64,000 bases of DNA from Hermodice carunculata (GCA_964020975.1 OZ026615.1:27129139-27193138); one strand, 5' to 3'; counted from the stretch's first letter, positions 11,160-22,805 are shown. The notes: generated by a model from the letters alone, not told the origin. Program-made: numbers and translations.

Positions 11160-11450
11160 CCAGGGCCCAAATATTAGGCCCTCGGAGGCCCCCTCCCCTT
11201 TCATATTCACTGCAAGGCATTTACCTATACAAATAGGGGGTCCAAATATTCTGGAACCAAAGGCCCCCCTCCCCATTTATATCCACTTTAACACATACAA
11301 ATGGACGGCCCAAATATTCTGGAACCAAAGGTACCCCTCCCTGTTTATATCCACTGCAAGGCATTTACTTACAAATAGGGGGCCCAAATATTCTGGAACC
11401 AAAGGGCCCCCTCCCCATTTATATCCATTTCAAGACACATACAAAAAGAG
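11160..11450. repeat. Tandem array, four ~68-75-bp units
   Basis: The phrase CAAATATTCTGGAACCAAAG, or a variant of it, begins units at 11169, 11244, 11312 and 11386 (spacings 75, 68 and 74). Each unit continues with a C-rich run and TTTATATCCA. A long plus-strand frame across it is a by-product of the repeat. Confidence 0.8.
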
Positions 11451-11961
11451 GAAATCAACTGAACACATACATCCCTGTTTCCATTCCAGAATATTTAGGC
11501 CCTCCTAGTATGAAAGAGCTTTCTTTTAAAAATCTGGTGTTTTATTGCACACGTATTTCTTCATTCATATCAAGAGCCAGGTATGTATCTCCAGAAATGC
11601 AGATAACAAGGAATCAGGGGGAAATGAAGACACTTGAATCTATACATGTGGGGTAGATCTGTGCTAAAATATGTGTTGCACAAATAAAAAAAAACTTGGT
11701 ATATACTTGGATGGATTGTGAGATAATTCCTACAAGGTATATACACCCACATTACATGTAAAATACACCAATATATACATGTATATATAGTGGCAAACAT
11801 TTAGCCTTGCAAATGTATTCAATTGTTTGATTAACATTTATTTTACAAAATAATAGCAAATTCTTTTAAAAATATTTCTTTTAGAGTTTTCAAAATATCA
11901 GACAGGATGTACATGTTTATATAGAGTGTATTGGGCCAAAACTAAGTTATTCTAATTTCTA
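11451..11961. other. No gene seen
   Basis: AT-rich spacer with several TACATGTA motifs. Confidence 0.5.
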
Positions 11962-11976
11962 GGGGGGGGGGGGGGG
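11962..11976. repeat. Poly-G tract (15)
   Basis: Uninterrupted G run followed by CAAAT, as is the longer run at 12041. Confidence 0.9.
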
Positions 11977-12040
11977 CAAATGTACACAGGGGAGCCCAAA
12001 AGCTTTACGAATAAACGGGCCCCTGAGGACCCATTCGTTC

Positions 12041-12065
12041 GGGGGGGGGGGGGGGGGGGGGGGGG
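12041..12065. repeat. Poly-G tract (25)
   Basis: Longest G homopolymer in the window. Together with 11962-11976 it frames a ~64-bp segment, suggesting a short tandem repeat of G-run plus CAAAT. Confidence 0.9.
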
Positions 12066-12555
12066 CAAATATTCACTGACACTGGGGCAGCCAATCACGT
12101 TGCATGACATGGATAAGTCATGCTCATGCATGTTACCCTAGATGCAATATGAATGAAAGGGTTGCTAGGCTACCACTCCCATCCTCCACCAGGCATGCTT
12201 TCCTGTCATAAATTCTGCTATTTGCATAGCTGTCCTATACATATATATATTAGAATCTCTAATTGAGACCACCTCCAGAACATACACACCTTTTTGATAT
12301 AATGTCATGTTTCTATTAATGTCAATGCTGCAGGTCTAGCTCTTTGCAAATCCAGGCAGATACCCAAGAAATGCATATTTTGTTCCATAAATTATTTTAT
12401 ACAGATCTGATTCAACATAGCTGTACAAGAAATGATTGGATGTGTGAATCACATTATTTACACTCTGGCAAATTATTAGCAAAAAAATTACTTTTCCCAG
12501 TTAAGGCTTGAATGGTATTACAGAGATGTGCTCTCTCATTTCAGTTTGACAGTTA

Positions 12556-12729
12556 CAGTGAAACCTTATTATAACAACACTCAAATATCCGACATATTCA
12601 ATATAATGACACAAATTTTCATGGGAAAAGGTTTATTTTCTTTGTTATTTGACTCATTTATCTGACATATTCAGTTATCCAACACATTTTGTAGGGAACA
12701 GATGGTGTCATTATAACGAGTTTTCACTG
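12556..12729. mobile_element. Tc1/mariner-type MITE, 174 bp (family M1)
   Basis: The termini CAGTGAAACCTTATTATAAC and (inverted) CAGTGAAAACTCGTTATAAT are clear inverted repeats. The left flank is TA; the right flank is TG. It has the same family body as the elements at 47707 and 47836 (TTTGACTCATTTATCTGAC then ATATTCAGTTAT). Confidence 0.75.
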
Positions 12730-13199
12730 TGTTTGCCATGGACCTTTTGGACTCCAAACATGACACATCTCGCTATAATGTGGACATTTCTGGCATTCCA
12801 ATCAGTCTAAAGTGCACCTTGGTTGAAATCTTATCAATGTCATCAAAAAACTTTATTAAAATGCCTGTTTACATTTTAATTTCACAATCGATTTTTCCCA
12901 AATATGTTTGGCAGCAGCAGTGTTATGGGGAGCCAACAATTTTATTGTAGTTATGTGAGCCAGGACTTGAATTCCCTAAAAGGATCAGATTGCTTTATAG
13001 GGCATCATTAGTTGTGTTCTCTGAAGGCAGGGCAAAGAGTTTCACTTAGCAGCAAGGTCAGAACTAGCATATGCATGTACATGTGATTTTACATGCAGTA
13101 CTTGTACATGCATATTTAAATCATACAGTCAGCATAACCATTATCTGTCAAGGCTGAAGGATAATCCTTGTGAATGTATAAGCATAGCATACATGTATA

Positions 13200-13384
13200 C
13201 AGTGGTCCCCGTCTTGTAAGGCCTCCCTGACAAGAGACCACCCCCCGTATAGAGGCCACTCCTCCATGCATCAAGTATGATATTTTCATTTTATCCCCCC
13301 CCCCCCCCCCCCCCAAGAGGCCACCCTCTCATCAGGCCAGATTTCTGGTGATCTTGGGATGGCTATATAACAGAGGGACCACTG
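13200..13384. mobile_element. Tc1/mariner-type MITE, 185 bp
   Basis: The left terminus CAGTGGTCCCCGTC and inverted right terminus CAGTGGTCCCTCTG are flanked by TA (13198-13199 and 13385-13386). It carries a 20-base C run at 13295-13314. It is related in its ends to the element at 41461-41638. Confidence 0.75.
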
Positions 13385-13804
13385 TATGGTCTAGTCAGTA
13401 CACATCATTTTCTTTTCTCAAAGCAAATCTACCATGAGTAACAAAAATTAATGTCAAATATTTGGTCCACTCACACCATGACAATTCCACAGTTATTGCC
13501 TAAGTGAATAAAAAAAAATTCTTTCAAATATTATGGACTTCAGATTTTTTAGGCTGACCAATCCTGCACTGTAAGCATTATGCCCACAACTTCTTCGGGT
13601 AGGCACTATAATTGCTGACTTTCATAACACAGAGATCAGCAGAGCATGGGATTCAGCATATTGTGGGTTTCCAGCAGTTGCTGGGCATTCTGCAGTTTAG
13701 GAAACAGTTTGGTTTACTCTGTCAACACAGATGTCGAAATTCCCGTAAAGATGAGCAGCTAGTGAATGAAGACATTAGTCCTGCAAGCATGTGCAATTAC
13801 CAGA

Positions 13805-14045
13805 AACGGACTTCATGACACATTTTGCTTCGTGCTACATTTGACTACTCTAAATTGCTTTAATTTTGCTGTATTTTTATTTTCGCTAATGGCACAAAAC
13901 CATGAAAATAAAAATACAGCAGAAAAAGTATTTTTAACATTGATCTGTTGGGAATTTTGTGCAAAATAATGAAATTAAAAATTCAGTGAAATGCCTGAAA
14001 TGCAAAAACCGTGAAACTTTATACACATGAAAATAAGTACATGTA
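13805..14045. repeat. AT-rich hairpin repeat, copy 1
   Basis: It contains a perfect 17-bp inverted repeat GCTGTATTTTTATTTTC at 13868-13884 and 13904-13920 (19-base loop). Downstream is CAAAAACCGTGAAA and then CATGAAAATAAGTACATG, a phrase that recurs at 56885-56945. It is probably a miniature element; its ends are not defined. Confidence 0.5.
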
Positions 14046-15790
14046 TATATTTACAGTACAAAAGGCTCAGTTTAATAGTCAAATAACAGACAGTCAACCT
14101 ATTTTCTCAAGATATGTGATGAAAAAAAGAAGAAGAAAAAATAATGCCACTTAACTGTGCACAACTTTGCTATGTTATCATGTATGATGCACTGACCCGT
14201 TGGGTCTGTTAAGAACTAAGAATAATGTTTGAGACATGGGCCTACCCGATTGAGAAATTTGTGGCAGTTGATCATTTTTTTTAGAATCTCAGCTTTTGAG
14301 ACCAAATTCTAGAATTGTTTGTGCCTGTGAAGATTCTGTTAAAAGCAAATAAGTAGGCCTAGGACTACAGTATCATGTGAATATTGGAATGACAAGACAA
14401 GTCAACAAGACAACATGCACACCACGGTACCATCTCATCTGCTTTATGTGACCACATTTTCTTTTCTCAAAGCAAATATAACAAGCCAAACAAAAATTAA
14501 ATTCCCATATTTGGTCCCCTCACAGTGCCATGCGTCCTTAGTTGTTTCTTCCTGGCCAAAGGCAAGCTAGATTGCCTGTGAAGCCGACTGTTTTTTATGT
14601 TCTGATGCTTATCTACAGATAGAAGGCCTGCTTTGGGCAAGAAGGACTACTATAAATGTTCTCTACATAAATTTAACCAATCACATGGGAGGTATTTGGG
14701 AGTTTTGAACATATTTATGTGCAATGCACATTTACATGCACAAGGTTTTTTTCTAATCATCTTCAATACAGCTTTGTTGAATATATTTCTTGCCTATACA
14801 GTGTACACTTGCATCATAAGAATTGGTATTTTTGCAAACGCATTTTAAAGGTTGCCATTCACAGCAATTTGTTCATTACTTTGATTTGACTTTGGCATAT
14901 TTTAATTACCTTTCGAAATCCATATCTGCTCATGCTTATTTCTTGTTTGTTCTTTCAGGTCCTTGAAAGAAAAAAAAAGCCAGTATCTGTGAAAGAATAC
15001 TTTTTAATCTATGAACCACCCACATGTAATATTTCTGTAAAATGACGGGTGTATCTGGCATCATCGCACACAAAGAGGAAGATATCCTGGCTCCTTACAA
15101 ATATTACTACAGTCATAATAACTCCTGTATGCAGCCACTGCTCACACAGGTCACCTGGTCTATGTGGCTATATTTGCTTTGGCCAAAAAGTCAATTTCTT
15201 TATTAGTTTATCTTTGATGACAGCTAGGTCACGTTCTACATGTATAGCCACATTCTGTGACAGAAAGGGTTACACATACAGCAGGTATAACTGTATGTTA
15301 AAAAAAACACACAAAAAACCCACCCCACAAAAACAGTAGTAAGCACGTATCTCCAGCAATTATTTACTCTTCATACATGTATATGACACATGTGACAATA
15401 AAACCTATAAGCCTTGACAGCCAAAGTACATGTAACTATTGCAGGCATGGTCACAGGTTCTCCTCCATGAAACACTGATGGAAAAAAAACTCTTTCAGTT
15501 ACAAATTTTTCTGTTGCTTCAGTCACTATGAAGCATTATTAATTCTTCATGTGTACAATGGAGTAGATACACTGTACCATACAGCAAGCTTTTACTGCAA
15601 GCAGCAAAATCACTTTTACTGGGGATATCCATATCCCTGCTTTTACACATGAAGTATATGAGCTACTCCTCATCAATCTAAATAAACTCAGCAGGTACGC
15701 TGCACATCCCATTAAGTTGATAGAGAGTCATTGTGTTCAATATGGACTATTATGAGCCCTAGCCACTTCATAGCCAGCATTAAAGTATAT
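14046..15790. other. No gene seen; repeat-poor
   Basis: Little repeated sequence was noticed. There is a splice-acceptor-like string (TTTGTTCTTTCAG) ending at about 14959 but no open exon after it that looks coding. Confidence 0.4.
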
Positions 15791-15900
15791 CATGTCTCAT
15801 TAGTGTGCCACTGAGACAAGTATAACTTAATTGTCTCAGTGTTTATTGATTTAATTAGACACAGTAACCAGGTGTTAATAGTGGCTGTCATTAAATCGTC
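15791..15900. promoter_or_regulatory. Enhancer-like homeodomain/TALE motif cluster
   Basis: A perfect 10-bp inverted repeat, ACTGAGACAA (15810-15819) and TTGTCTCAGT (15831-15840), encloses a TAACTTAATT-like core. It is followed at once by TTTATTGATTTAATTAG (15842-15858), then CAGGTG (E-box) and GGCTGTCATTAAATC, a Meis/Pbx-plus-homeodomain-like string. Such clustering in repeat-poor sequence is typical of conserved developmental enhancers. Conservation has not been tested. Confidence 0.35.
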
Positions 15901-16196
15901 AGTGCTCCGCAGTGTAGCGCCGGAGGTGTGTCAGTAAAGTGCGGCTGCCTCTTACCCACTCTGCCTGATTGCTTTATCATATGGCAGGATCAAGTTTCCC
16001 ACAGAGTTGTCCATCTGCCATATCTTTATACCTTCACTCCTAATTTAGCTATTTCCTTTGTTGTGATGGATTCCATTTTATACATGTCACCTTTGGGATC
16101 CACTTCTTTGCTTAGCAATTAAGTCATGCTCTAGCTTCCATTTCTGGAACAAGACTTCCAAGGCAATGAAATAATCAGTGGCCAAGGCAGCTACAC

Positions 16197-16684
16197 CTAC
16201 ACAAACCAGAACAGAATGGAAATGAGTTAAACCATCAAGGTTTGAGGATATGTTTTTTCTTTTATTTAAATTAAATAAAGGTGTGTGAATGTGGGTCAGA
16301 AAGTCAACAGCAAAAGCCTAATACAAGAGTAGGCACTATGTTCCATTACATTACGTCTTTCACTAAAATCTGCCATGTGTTTCAATCTGTCCATTCAATA
16401 TTTTTGCTGAATCATAATTAATATATCAAAGAATGGGCTTGCTTACTTTCTTGGCAAGTTGTGCTCAATCTCATGCTCCAAGATCAATGCATCGGTGAAC
16501 TTCATACATAATGCCTGTCTAATAAATCACCTGAGCTGAACTACAGTATTATGTAATGGCCTATACTGTCAATAAGCTACTTGCAATGGCCACAAATTAA
16601 GTAAAACAAATTGCATTTGCCCATGTGGTATTTAATTGGAAAAGTGCATTGAACATCATAACTGTGTTCCTTATTTTGCAGCAG
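16197..16684. repeat. 488-bp tandem duplication, unit 1
   Basis: It begins CTACACAAACCAGAACAG and ends GTTCCTTATTTTGCAG. By eye it is identical to the adjoining unit. The sequence is repeat-poor and motif-rich (AATTAATATA, AATTAAG, AATTGCATTTGC). Its end has the form of a 3' splice site. Confidence 0.9.
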
Positions 16685-17172
16685 CTACACAAACCAGAAC
16701 AGAATGGAAATGAGTTAAACCATCAAGGTTTGAGGATATGTTTTTTCTTTTATTTAAATTAAATAAAGGTGTGTGAATGTGGGTCAGAAAGTCAACAGCA
16801 AAAGCCTAATACAAGAGTAGGCACTATGTTCCATTACATTACGTCTTTCACTAAAATCTGCCATGTGTTTCAATCTGTCCATTCAATATTTTTGCTGAAT
16901 CATAATTAATATATCAAAGAATGGGCTTGCTTACTTTCTTGGCAAGTTGTGCTCAATCTCATGCTCCAAGATCAATGCATCGGTGAACTTCATACATAAT
17001 GCCTGTCTAATAAATCACCTGAGCTGAACTACAGTATTATGTAATGGCCTATACTGTCAATAAGCTACTTGCAATGGCCACAAATTAAGTAAAACAAATT
17101 GCATTTGCCCATGTGGTATTTAATTGGAAAAGTGCATTGAACATCATAACTGTGTTCCTTATTTTGCAGCAG
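16685..17172. repeat. 488-bp tandem duplication, unit 2
   Basis: Head-to-tail copy of 16197-16684 with no difference spotted over 488 bp. It is either a very recent duplication or an unresolved allelic overlap in the assembly. Confidence 0.9.
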
Positions 17173-18247
17173 ATTCTTCACATTTCATCGCCTGACAATA
17201 TTATCAGAAACATTCAAACACATGGTACAGGAATGGATTCAAAATGATATACACCTACATATATGCATTCCATATTATCAATAGTCTTTACTGGGAGTAT
17301 TCTCTTATTGACTGTTTTCCTCATTTCTCCAGGTTCACACACTTACACAAACTCTGCACATCACCTGAAGAATTGATGTTGCGTGGCGTGTGTTCCAAGT
17401 TCACTATTGACCGCGGCTCTTTCTTTGTATTTTCTGTCCGAAGTGAACAGCTTGGTACCATACAACATCAAGCATTCATGTGGCATGCAGACTGTATTAG
17501 CATTCCACAAACTACAATGAGTATGCATGTACTTGTACTACCCACACACTAGGGCCCATTCTTGCACCATGTCTTGGAAAATGCGTGGGCATGATAGCCA
17601 ATGGCCAGTCAACCATTGAATGATTTATCTTTTTTTTTTCTTTTTCATTTTTTTGCTGTAAGCCACCCTATCTTGCAAGTGACTACAAAAGTATGATTGA
17701 AATCTCCATTCCTTAAAGTGTTTTCCAGGTGATTTAAGGTAATTTTCAACATGTTTTACTTTGAAAATGCCAGTGTATAAACTGCGTGGTAAATGAGAAT
17801 TGACTCCAATACCATTGTGTGTACATGTGCCTAGGGATGTTTTTCCACATGTGCATGCTGATTAATGTAATTAAACCAATTTCACATGATGCACGGTTTG
17901 TGCAGGTCTATATGGAAACATCAGTAACACGATCTACTCAACCAGGAATGCTGGGCTGGACCACTTTGCATGGTGTTGTGTTTTGCAAAGAAACTTCCAA
18001 GTATGACCAGTTCTTTGTGGACCACAGATTAGTTTAGGCCATTTCAGAACGTAGCTTGAATTACTTTCTTAATGTGACCAAGCTATTAGAATATTACAAC
18101 AGTAACTGCTGAGTGTCCATGTCTCCCTGTTAAGTATTAGATACATGTATCCTGCCTATCTGGTAATATATAAAATTTTCATGCAAACCGCCCATTTTCT
18201 GTATTGTGCTACATGTATTTGAAGCCTCTGCACCAGCTTCAAATTTT
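17173..18247. other. No supported gene; one exon-like stretch
   Basis: At about 17338 the string TTTTCCTCATTTCTCCAG could be a splice acceptor, followed by ~210 bp that stay open on the plus strand (within frame 17244-17552). The peptide (for example KFTIDRGSFFVFSVRSEQLG) matches no family I know. Not called as a gene. Confidence 0.3.
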
Positions 18248-18376
18248 CAAAAATAGTGTTCAGAGAAAGCATTACCCTCGGCGCCCATAATCTTTTTTTC
18301 CTCAATTCTGCATTTTTATTTGGTGAGACTTTGCAGTAGAATACTTTACATACAATTTCTATATTGTTGTCTATTA
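18248..18376 (+). repeat. R1 repeat copy C, part 1
   Basis: It matches the start of R1 copy A up to ATTGTTGTCTAT. The next R1 bases (AATGAAAGAG) resume at 18961 after a MITE. Confidence 0.75.
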
Positions 18377-18956
18377 ATAGGGCCTGTATTTTTCCGTTTC
18401 AAAATGAGTGTTTTTCCGTTTTGGGAAACTACAAATTCCGTTTCATTTCCGTTTCACTAATTTTAGGGCTCGATTTTAGCACTGGTCAATAAAAAAGGAA
18501 AAACAGTTGATCTTATCGCCTCTGGAAAATGTTGATCCATCGACGAACGGCAAAGTGACTCCATATTGTTTACTATGTACGTTGACAGCCTCCACCTACA
18601 GACGGCGCTATTATCATTGTACCTCTGTTGCGCGTTATATCCATATGCCATGCAAATGAATGGATATGGTAGTAATGGGGTCTATAGCGCGCAAGTGACC
18701 GGCCTGTCGTTAAATTTGCTCCACGTGGTGTCGATAACGCCGCCGACTTGTCAAATTTGAATCCAAGTCCGTGTGTTTTGCTTTATGCGATGACATATGT
18801 GGTGATTTTGAATTATTTGAGAGGCAAAATTCACAAATTCCGCTTAATTTCCGTGGCATTTGCCGATTTCCGTTCCAAATCATAAATTCCGTTTGAGATC
18901 ATAGATTCCGTTAATTCCGTCCGTTTTCCGCGATCGCGGAAAAGTACTGGCCCTAT
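18377..18956. mobile_element. 580-bp MITE inserted in R1 copy C
   Basis: Termini ATAGGGCCTGTATTTTTCCG and (inverted) ATAGGGCCAGTACTTTTCCG differ at two positions by eye. The flanking ATTA (18373-18376 and 18957-18960) is a duplicated target: removing the element restores R1 sequence. The ends carry many TTCCGTTT/AATTCCG motifs. No transposase. The superfamily is uncertain, as a 4-bp ATTA (or shorter TTA/TA) target fits several. Confidence 0.8.
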
Positions 18957-19244
18957 ATTAAATGAAAGAGTAGTTTTGGATGTGTTCTTGGGGCAGGTCC
19001 TGGTGACAGAGCTAGACCACTGTACTATGTGTCACTCATACGGCCATCAAATACACCCTTCAAAATTTTCATAACAAGTTTAAAGATAATGAGAGGAAGC
19101 TGGTTTTCAATAGAAATGGGGGCCACTATAATGTGCATCTCCTAAAAAAAAAATTGGTGAAGCTGTGTTGGATCACTGTTGAGATATTAAGGTAACATTA
19201 TCCCCTTGTGCACCACTCAGATGGCTTCCAAAGAAATACTTTAA
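18957..19244 (+). repeat. R1 repeat copy C, part 2
   Basis: It continues R1 from AATGAAAGAGTAG to AAATACTTTAA, where the TTAA of the next insertion lies. Confidence 0.75.
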
Positions 19245-20388
19245 AGGAGGGTACTCATTACGTTGTATTTTAAGTGTTTTGGGAACTTCATGTCAGGCAC
19301 TTACCATATGTAAAATGGTTTAGTTATATTTTATTCCATATTTCTAAAATCTGCATTTTAAAGTTGCTGAAATCAGCTTTACCTGTCAAATTACCGGAAG
19401 CGGCAAACCTATGGAAGATCAAAGGCGATTTCGCGGATCACAGGAGTCCTACTTCTGCACCTAGTTTTTTTTACTTGATGAGAATAAACTCCTAGTTTCA
19501 AATTGAAGTGGTCGGAAATGTAACGAAAACTAATAATATATGTCAATGTATATGCAGCAGTTGTTTAAAACTGTTTTTAATAACTCGTTTTAGGGAGAAA
19601 AAAGCAACGTTTACGAGTCACGATATGTCACGTCTTTCCTCGCGCGATCTTGGACATATTTATAGCCAAATTTGGAAACAGCGGTATTCTGCAGCCTTCT
19701 ACACCTCCGTGGGGTAGAGAGTTCCAAGTTTTTCATTGACTGCGAACAGACGAAAATGCCAAGGTGTGTTTCGTGCGGTGGCACAGCCACCGAATATCCA
19801 GAAAGATATTTTCATTCTTGGCCAAAAGACACATCATTAGCAGATAAATGGAATGCTATTATGAAAATCCCAGAAGAAGTATTGGCAGCATACAAAAGCA
19901 CGAAGTTGTGTTCAGCGCACTTCAAGCTGCGTGACGAATTCCGATCGTTTGATAACTCCCGGAGCTCATATTATCGCTCACGTTACACGGTCACGATTTA
20001 GGACCGATTATCATGAACGGAGTAAATACATTGATAAATAATAATTGATTTGATTGAAACACATAACATATGCATATTCTTTACGTCCATAACGACCTCG
20101 GAAACAATTTTCATAATTTGAAGTGGCTTTGTGTTGAACAATGATCATGGTGCGCTTGGCTTCGTTATCAACCGATGGCTATGATTGGCCAGTTGTATAG
20201 TCGCTTCTAATTGGTCCAACATCTCGACTGGCTTCGCGTAATGGTGAACTGCTGGTAATGTGGGGGTTTTAATATTTGGCAATAAACATCGGAAATTTGT
20301 GAAAATTAATAAAATAAACATCAGATATGAAATCCTGATGAAAAATCCTTTCCAATGATGTATAATACAACGTAAGGAGTGCCTTCCT
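19245..20388 (+). mobile_element. Kolobok-like DNA transposon with THAP frame, 1,144 bp
   Basis: The 25-bp terminal inverted repeats (19245-19269 and 20364-20388) begin AGGAGGGTACTC and AGGAAGGCACTC, then share TTACGTTGTATT, with three mismatches. TTAA lies exactly on both sides (19241-19244 and 20389-20392), and excision restores R1. TTAA targets together with a THAP zinc finger define the Kolobok superfamily. piggyBac also uses TTAA but lacks THAP, and P elements have THAP but 8-bp targets. Only the N-terminal THAP region is present, with no catalytic domain, so the copy is non-autonomous. A strong ETS-type site ACCGGAAG lies at 19393-19400. Confidence 0.72.
19756..20001 (+). CDS. THAP-domain protein (transposase N-terminal fragment)
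   Basis: 81 residues starting MPRCVSCGG. The THAP C2CH zinc ligands are all visible: C4, C7, C52 and H55, in the order C-x2-C, 44 residues, C-x2-H-F. The conserved tryptophan (W32) and the F-x-x-W-P-K-D segment typical of the domain are also present. THAP domains normally sit at the very N-terminus with Met just before the first cysteine, so the start at 19756 is preferred over an in-frame ATG at 19672 that would add 28 unrelated residues. The C-terminal AVPTF-type motif is not recognisable; the frame ends TVTI where it would be expected. As a lone DNA-binding module it could at most bind transposon ends. It lies within the TTAA-flanked element, so it is transposon-derived rather than a host gene. 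Confidence 0.75.
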   Translation: MPRCVSCGGTATEYPERYFHSWPKDTSLADKWNAIMKIPEEVLAAYKSTKLCSAHFKLRDEFRSFDNSRSSYYRSRYTVTI

Positions 20389-20442
20389 TTAAGGTTTCAG
20401 AAATACTTTATAAATACAAAGAGGAAGCTGGTTTTAAATTAG
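20389..20442 (+). repeat. R1 repeat copy C, part 3
   Basis: TTAAGGTTTCAGAAATAC through GCTGGTTTTAAATTAG. The last 16 bases recur at 25510-25525 with one mismatch, marking the edges of a large insertion. Confidence 0.75.
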
Positions 20443-20455
20443 ATTTTTATTACTG

Positions 20456-21130
20456 CCCTTACAAAACTAAATGTCGGAAAAATGTCGGGAAAATATTGGA
20501 ATAATGTCGGGTGTGTTGGGATGATGTTGGGATGACATTGGGATCAAGTTGGATTTACATTGGGATCATGTTGGAGTATATCACTTTGCCAATTTTTCAA
20601 TGTTGGATTATGTTGGGTAATGTTGGGATCATGTCAGGGTATTTTGGAATCATGTTGGGGCATGATGGGATCACATTGGGGTAACAAACTTCATCAAGTT
20701 TTCAGTGTTGGGAGCATGTTGGGTTACATTGGGATCCGACTGGAGCAACAAACCTTATTAAATTTTTTAGTTGCTGTAATGTCAGAATCACGTCGGGGTA
20801 TGTTGGGATGATGTCAGAACAACAACTTAACCAAAATTTTCACGCAACACATTGTTGGGATCATGTTGGAGCACAGAACTTTGCCAACTTTTCATGTCGA
20901 CCCATGCTGGAAGAACAGACTCTGTAAATTTTCAGGATCCTGACATGTTGGGATCGTGTTGGAATGCATTGGAACCATGTTGGAGCTCAAAACTTTGTCA
21001 ATTTCTCAAGCCAGAAGAACAGACTCTGTAAATTATGCAGGGTCCTGACATGTTGGGATCAAGTTGGAACACATTGGGATAATGCTGGAGCACAAACTTT
21101 GTCAATTTTTCATGCCAGGCCCTAGTTGGA
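20456..21130 (+). repeat. Left arm: degenerate TGTTGGGATCATG repeats
   Basis: About 675 bp of irregular repeats of TGTTGGGATCATGTTGG-like units, with periodic GAACAGACTCTGTAAATT segments at about 20913 and 21015. It is the inverted counterpart of 24390-25049. Confidence 0.7.
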
Positions 21131-21234
21131 AAACAGACTCACACATTTTAAAAAAATATATCCTTTCTATGTATACATACATAAATTTGCGTACAAAAAC
21201 ATGAGAACAACCCATTTAACTCTTTGGAATTTCA

Positions 21235-21430
21235 GCAAATCACTGGAATTCCACTGGAATTTTTTCCTATCATTTGAATTTCAATGGAATTTTTGACGCC
21301 CCCCCCCCCAAATTCCACTGGTATCTCACTGGGTTTTTTTTTACCCTGATCAGAATTCCCTGTGGAATTTTGTCCTCATTTGAAATTCCACTGGAATTTT
21401 CATTTTCCCAGTGAAATTTGACTTATCTCA
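21235..21430. repeat. Attenuated palindromic ATTCCACTGGAATTT repeats (left)
   Basis: The self-complementary phrase ATTCCACTGGAATTT and its variants recur five or more times, with a 10-base C run inside. A shorter version in inverted orientation lies at 22715-22805. The pair may be the ends of another miniature element inside the 5-kb insert. Confidence 0.55.
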
Positions 21431-22714
21431 ATCATTATAACATTGCACTCAAACTGACATTATGAATTCATTGTCATGGTCAAAAAAAAATTCTCACTTT
21501 ACTGCAAAAGATGAAGAGTGATGACATGAATATAAGTAAGTTAATCAAAGACATCTTGTGTTCTGACATTGTCACTTTGTTGGCAAGCAATGAACCATGG
21601 CATTTTGAATCATTAAACTCTTAATAGGCATGTCAAAATATGGTCACTTCATGGGTATGGGATATTCTAAAAACATATACTTGAAATTTTAGCAGTTTAC
21701 CAGACAATTTTTTTTTTTTCTTTTGAAGAATATGACAGCAAATACACAAACAGCATAAATCACATCCATACCTAGGAGTTTTTGTGATCATGTGGATTAT
21801 GTTTGATCATGCTCACATCATTGTGCCTCAATATATATCTTCACCCTGAGAGCACAGGGATCAAGTTTCAACTGTTTATACTGTACCAGTCATCCTGACT
21901 CATCTAAATACTCAGTGGTTGATTGGCTGAGGCGGGCCTGAAAGCGAGGCTGCCAGGCTGGGCATCGGCAGATTTAAAAGAGCTATGGCAGGTTCATGTT
22001 CAAGTATTACAAGGCATCATCTTGTGATGTTTTTGAAGATAATGATGGCTTCAAGGACATTATAGTATACTGGCATGCATGTAGATAGCTTAAGCTCAAA
22101 CCTCAGCTCAAAGTGGTATACATGGCCATGGTGTAGTGTGAAATTTGTCCAGCTAACAAAGGCAACTGAATGCAAGACTATCATAGGGCTGTGGTGATAA
22201 CATAGGACTACTTTGGCATCATTATTGGCACAAGACACCAAAGTAAGTATAAATTTAAGCATACTTTCTGCAATGCTCATGAATTTCAGGGTGTGGATCA
22301 CAAAGAATTCAGCTTTCACAGCATATATGACTCTCCATTGTGTTGTCAGGCTAGGATCTATATATACTGCCTTTAAAAACCCTCTGTATGGTCAGCCACA
22401 TCAAGAAGCCTTGGCCATATATAGCACAGCTTGCCGACTACTTTACCCAGACCACAGGGGACTTGACCTGGCTGTAACTAATTAGAGCCCAGCAGATATG
22501 CAAAGCTGTGTTGATAAACATTAACGCAATGGCTGTACTGAGCTGGAAGATATATATTAAAACACAAATTAACATGCATCAACATCTTGCACTTCCATGA
22601 TCGAAGAAATCGAATACTGCAGTGAGAGTCAAAAGAGTAGGCAAATTTTTACTGGAATATTGGTCTTATACAAAGGGTCATTTGCCACCAAAATAAATAA
22701 TGTATTATATGCTC

Positions 22715-22805
22715 AAAGTACATTTCCACTGGCATTCCAATGAAATGTCAAGTTGATTCAAGTGAAATACCATTGCTATTTCAGTGAAATTGCACTGGAA
22801 TACCA
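22715..22805. repeat. Palindromic ATTCCACTGGAATTT-like repeats (right)
   Basis: Phrases such as TTTCCACTGGCATTCCAATG and TTGCACTGGAATACCAATG mirror those at 21235-21430. A 15-base C run followed by an A run is at 22849-22876. Confidence 0.5.

Noticed and set aside
17244-17552. 102-residue frame as a host exon
   Set aside because: There is an acceptor-like site inside it, but no domain, no donor and no neighbouring exon; kept only as a note.
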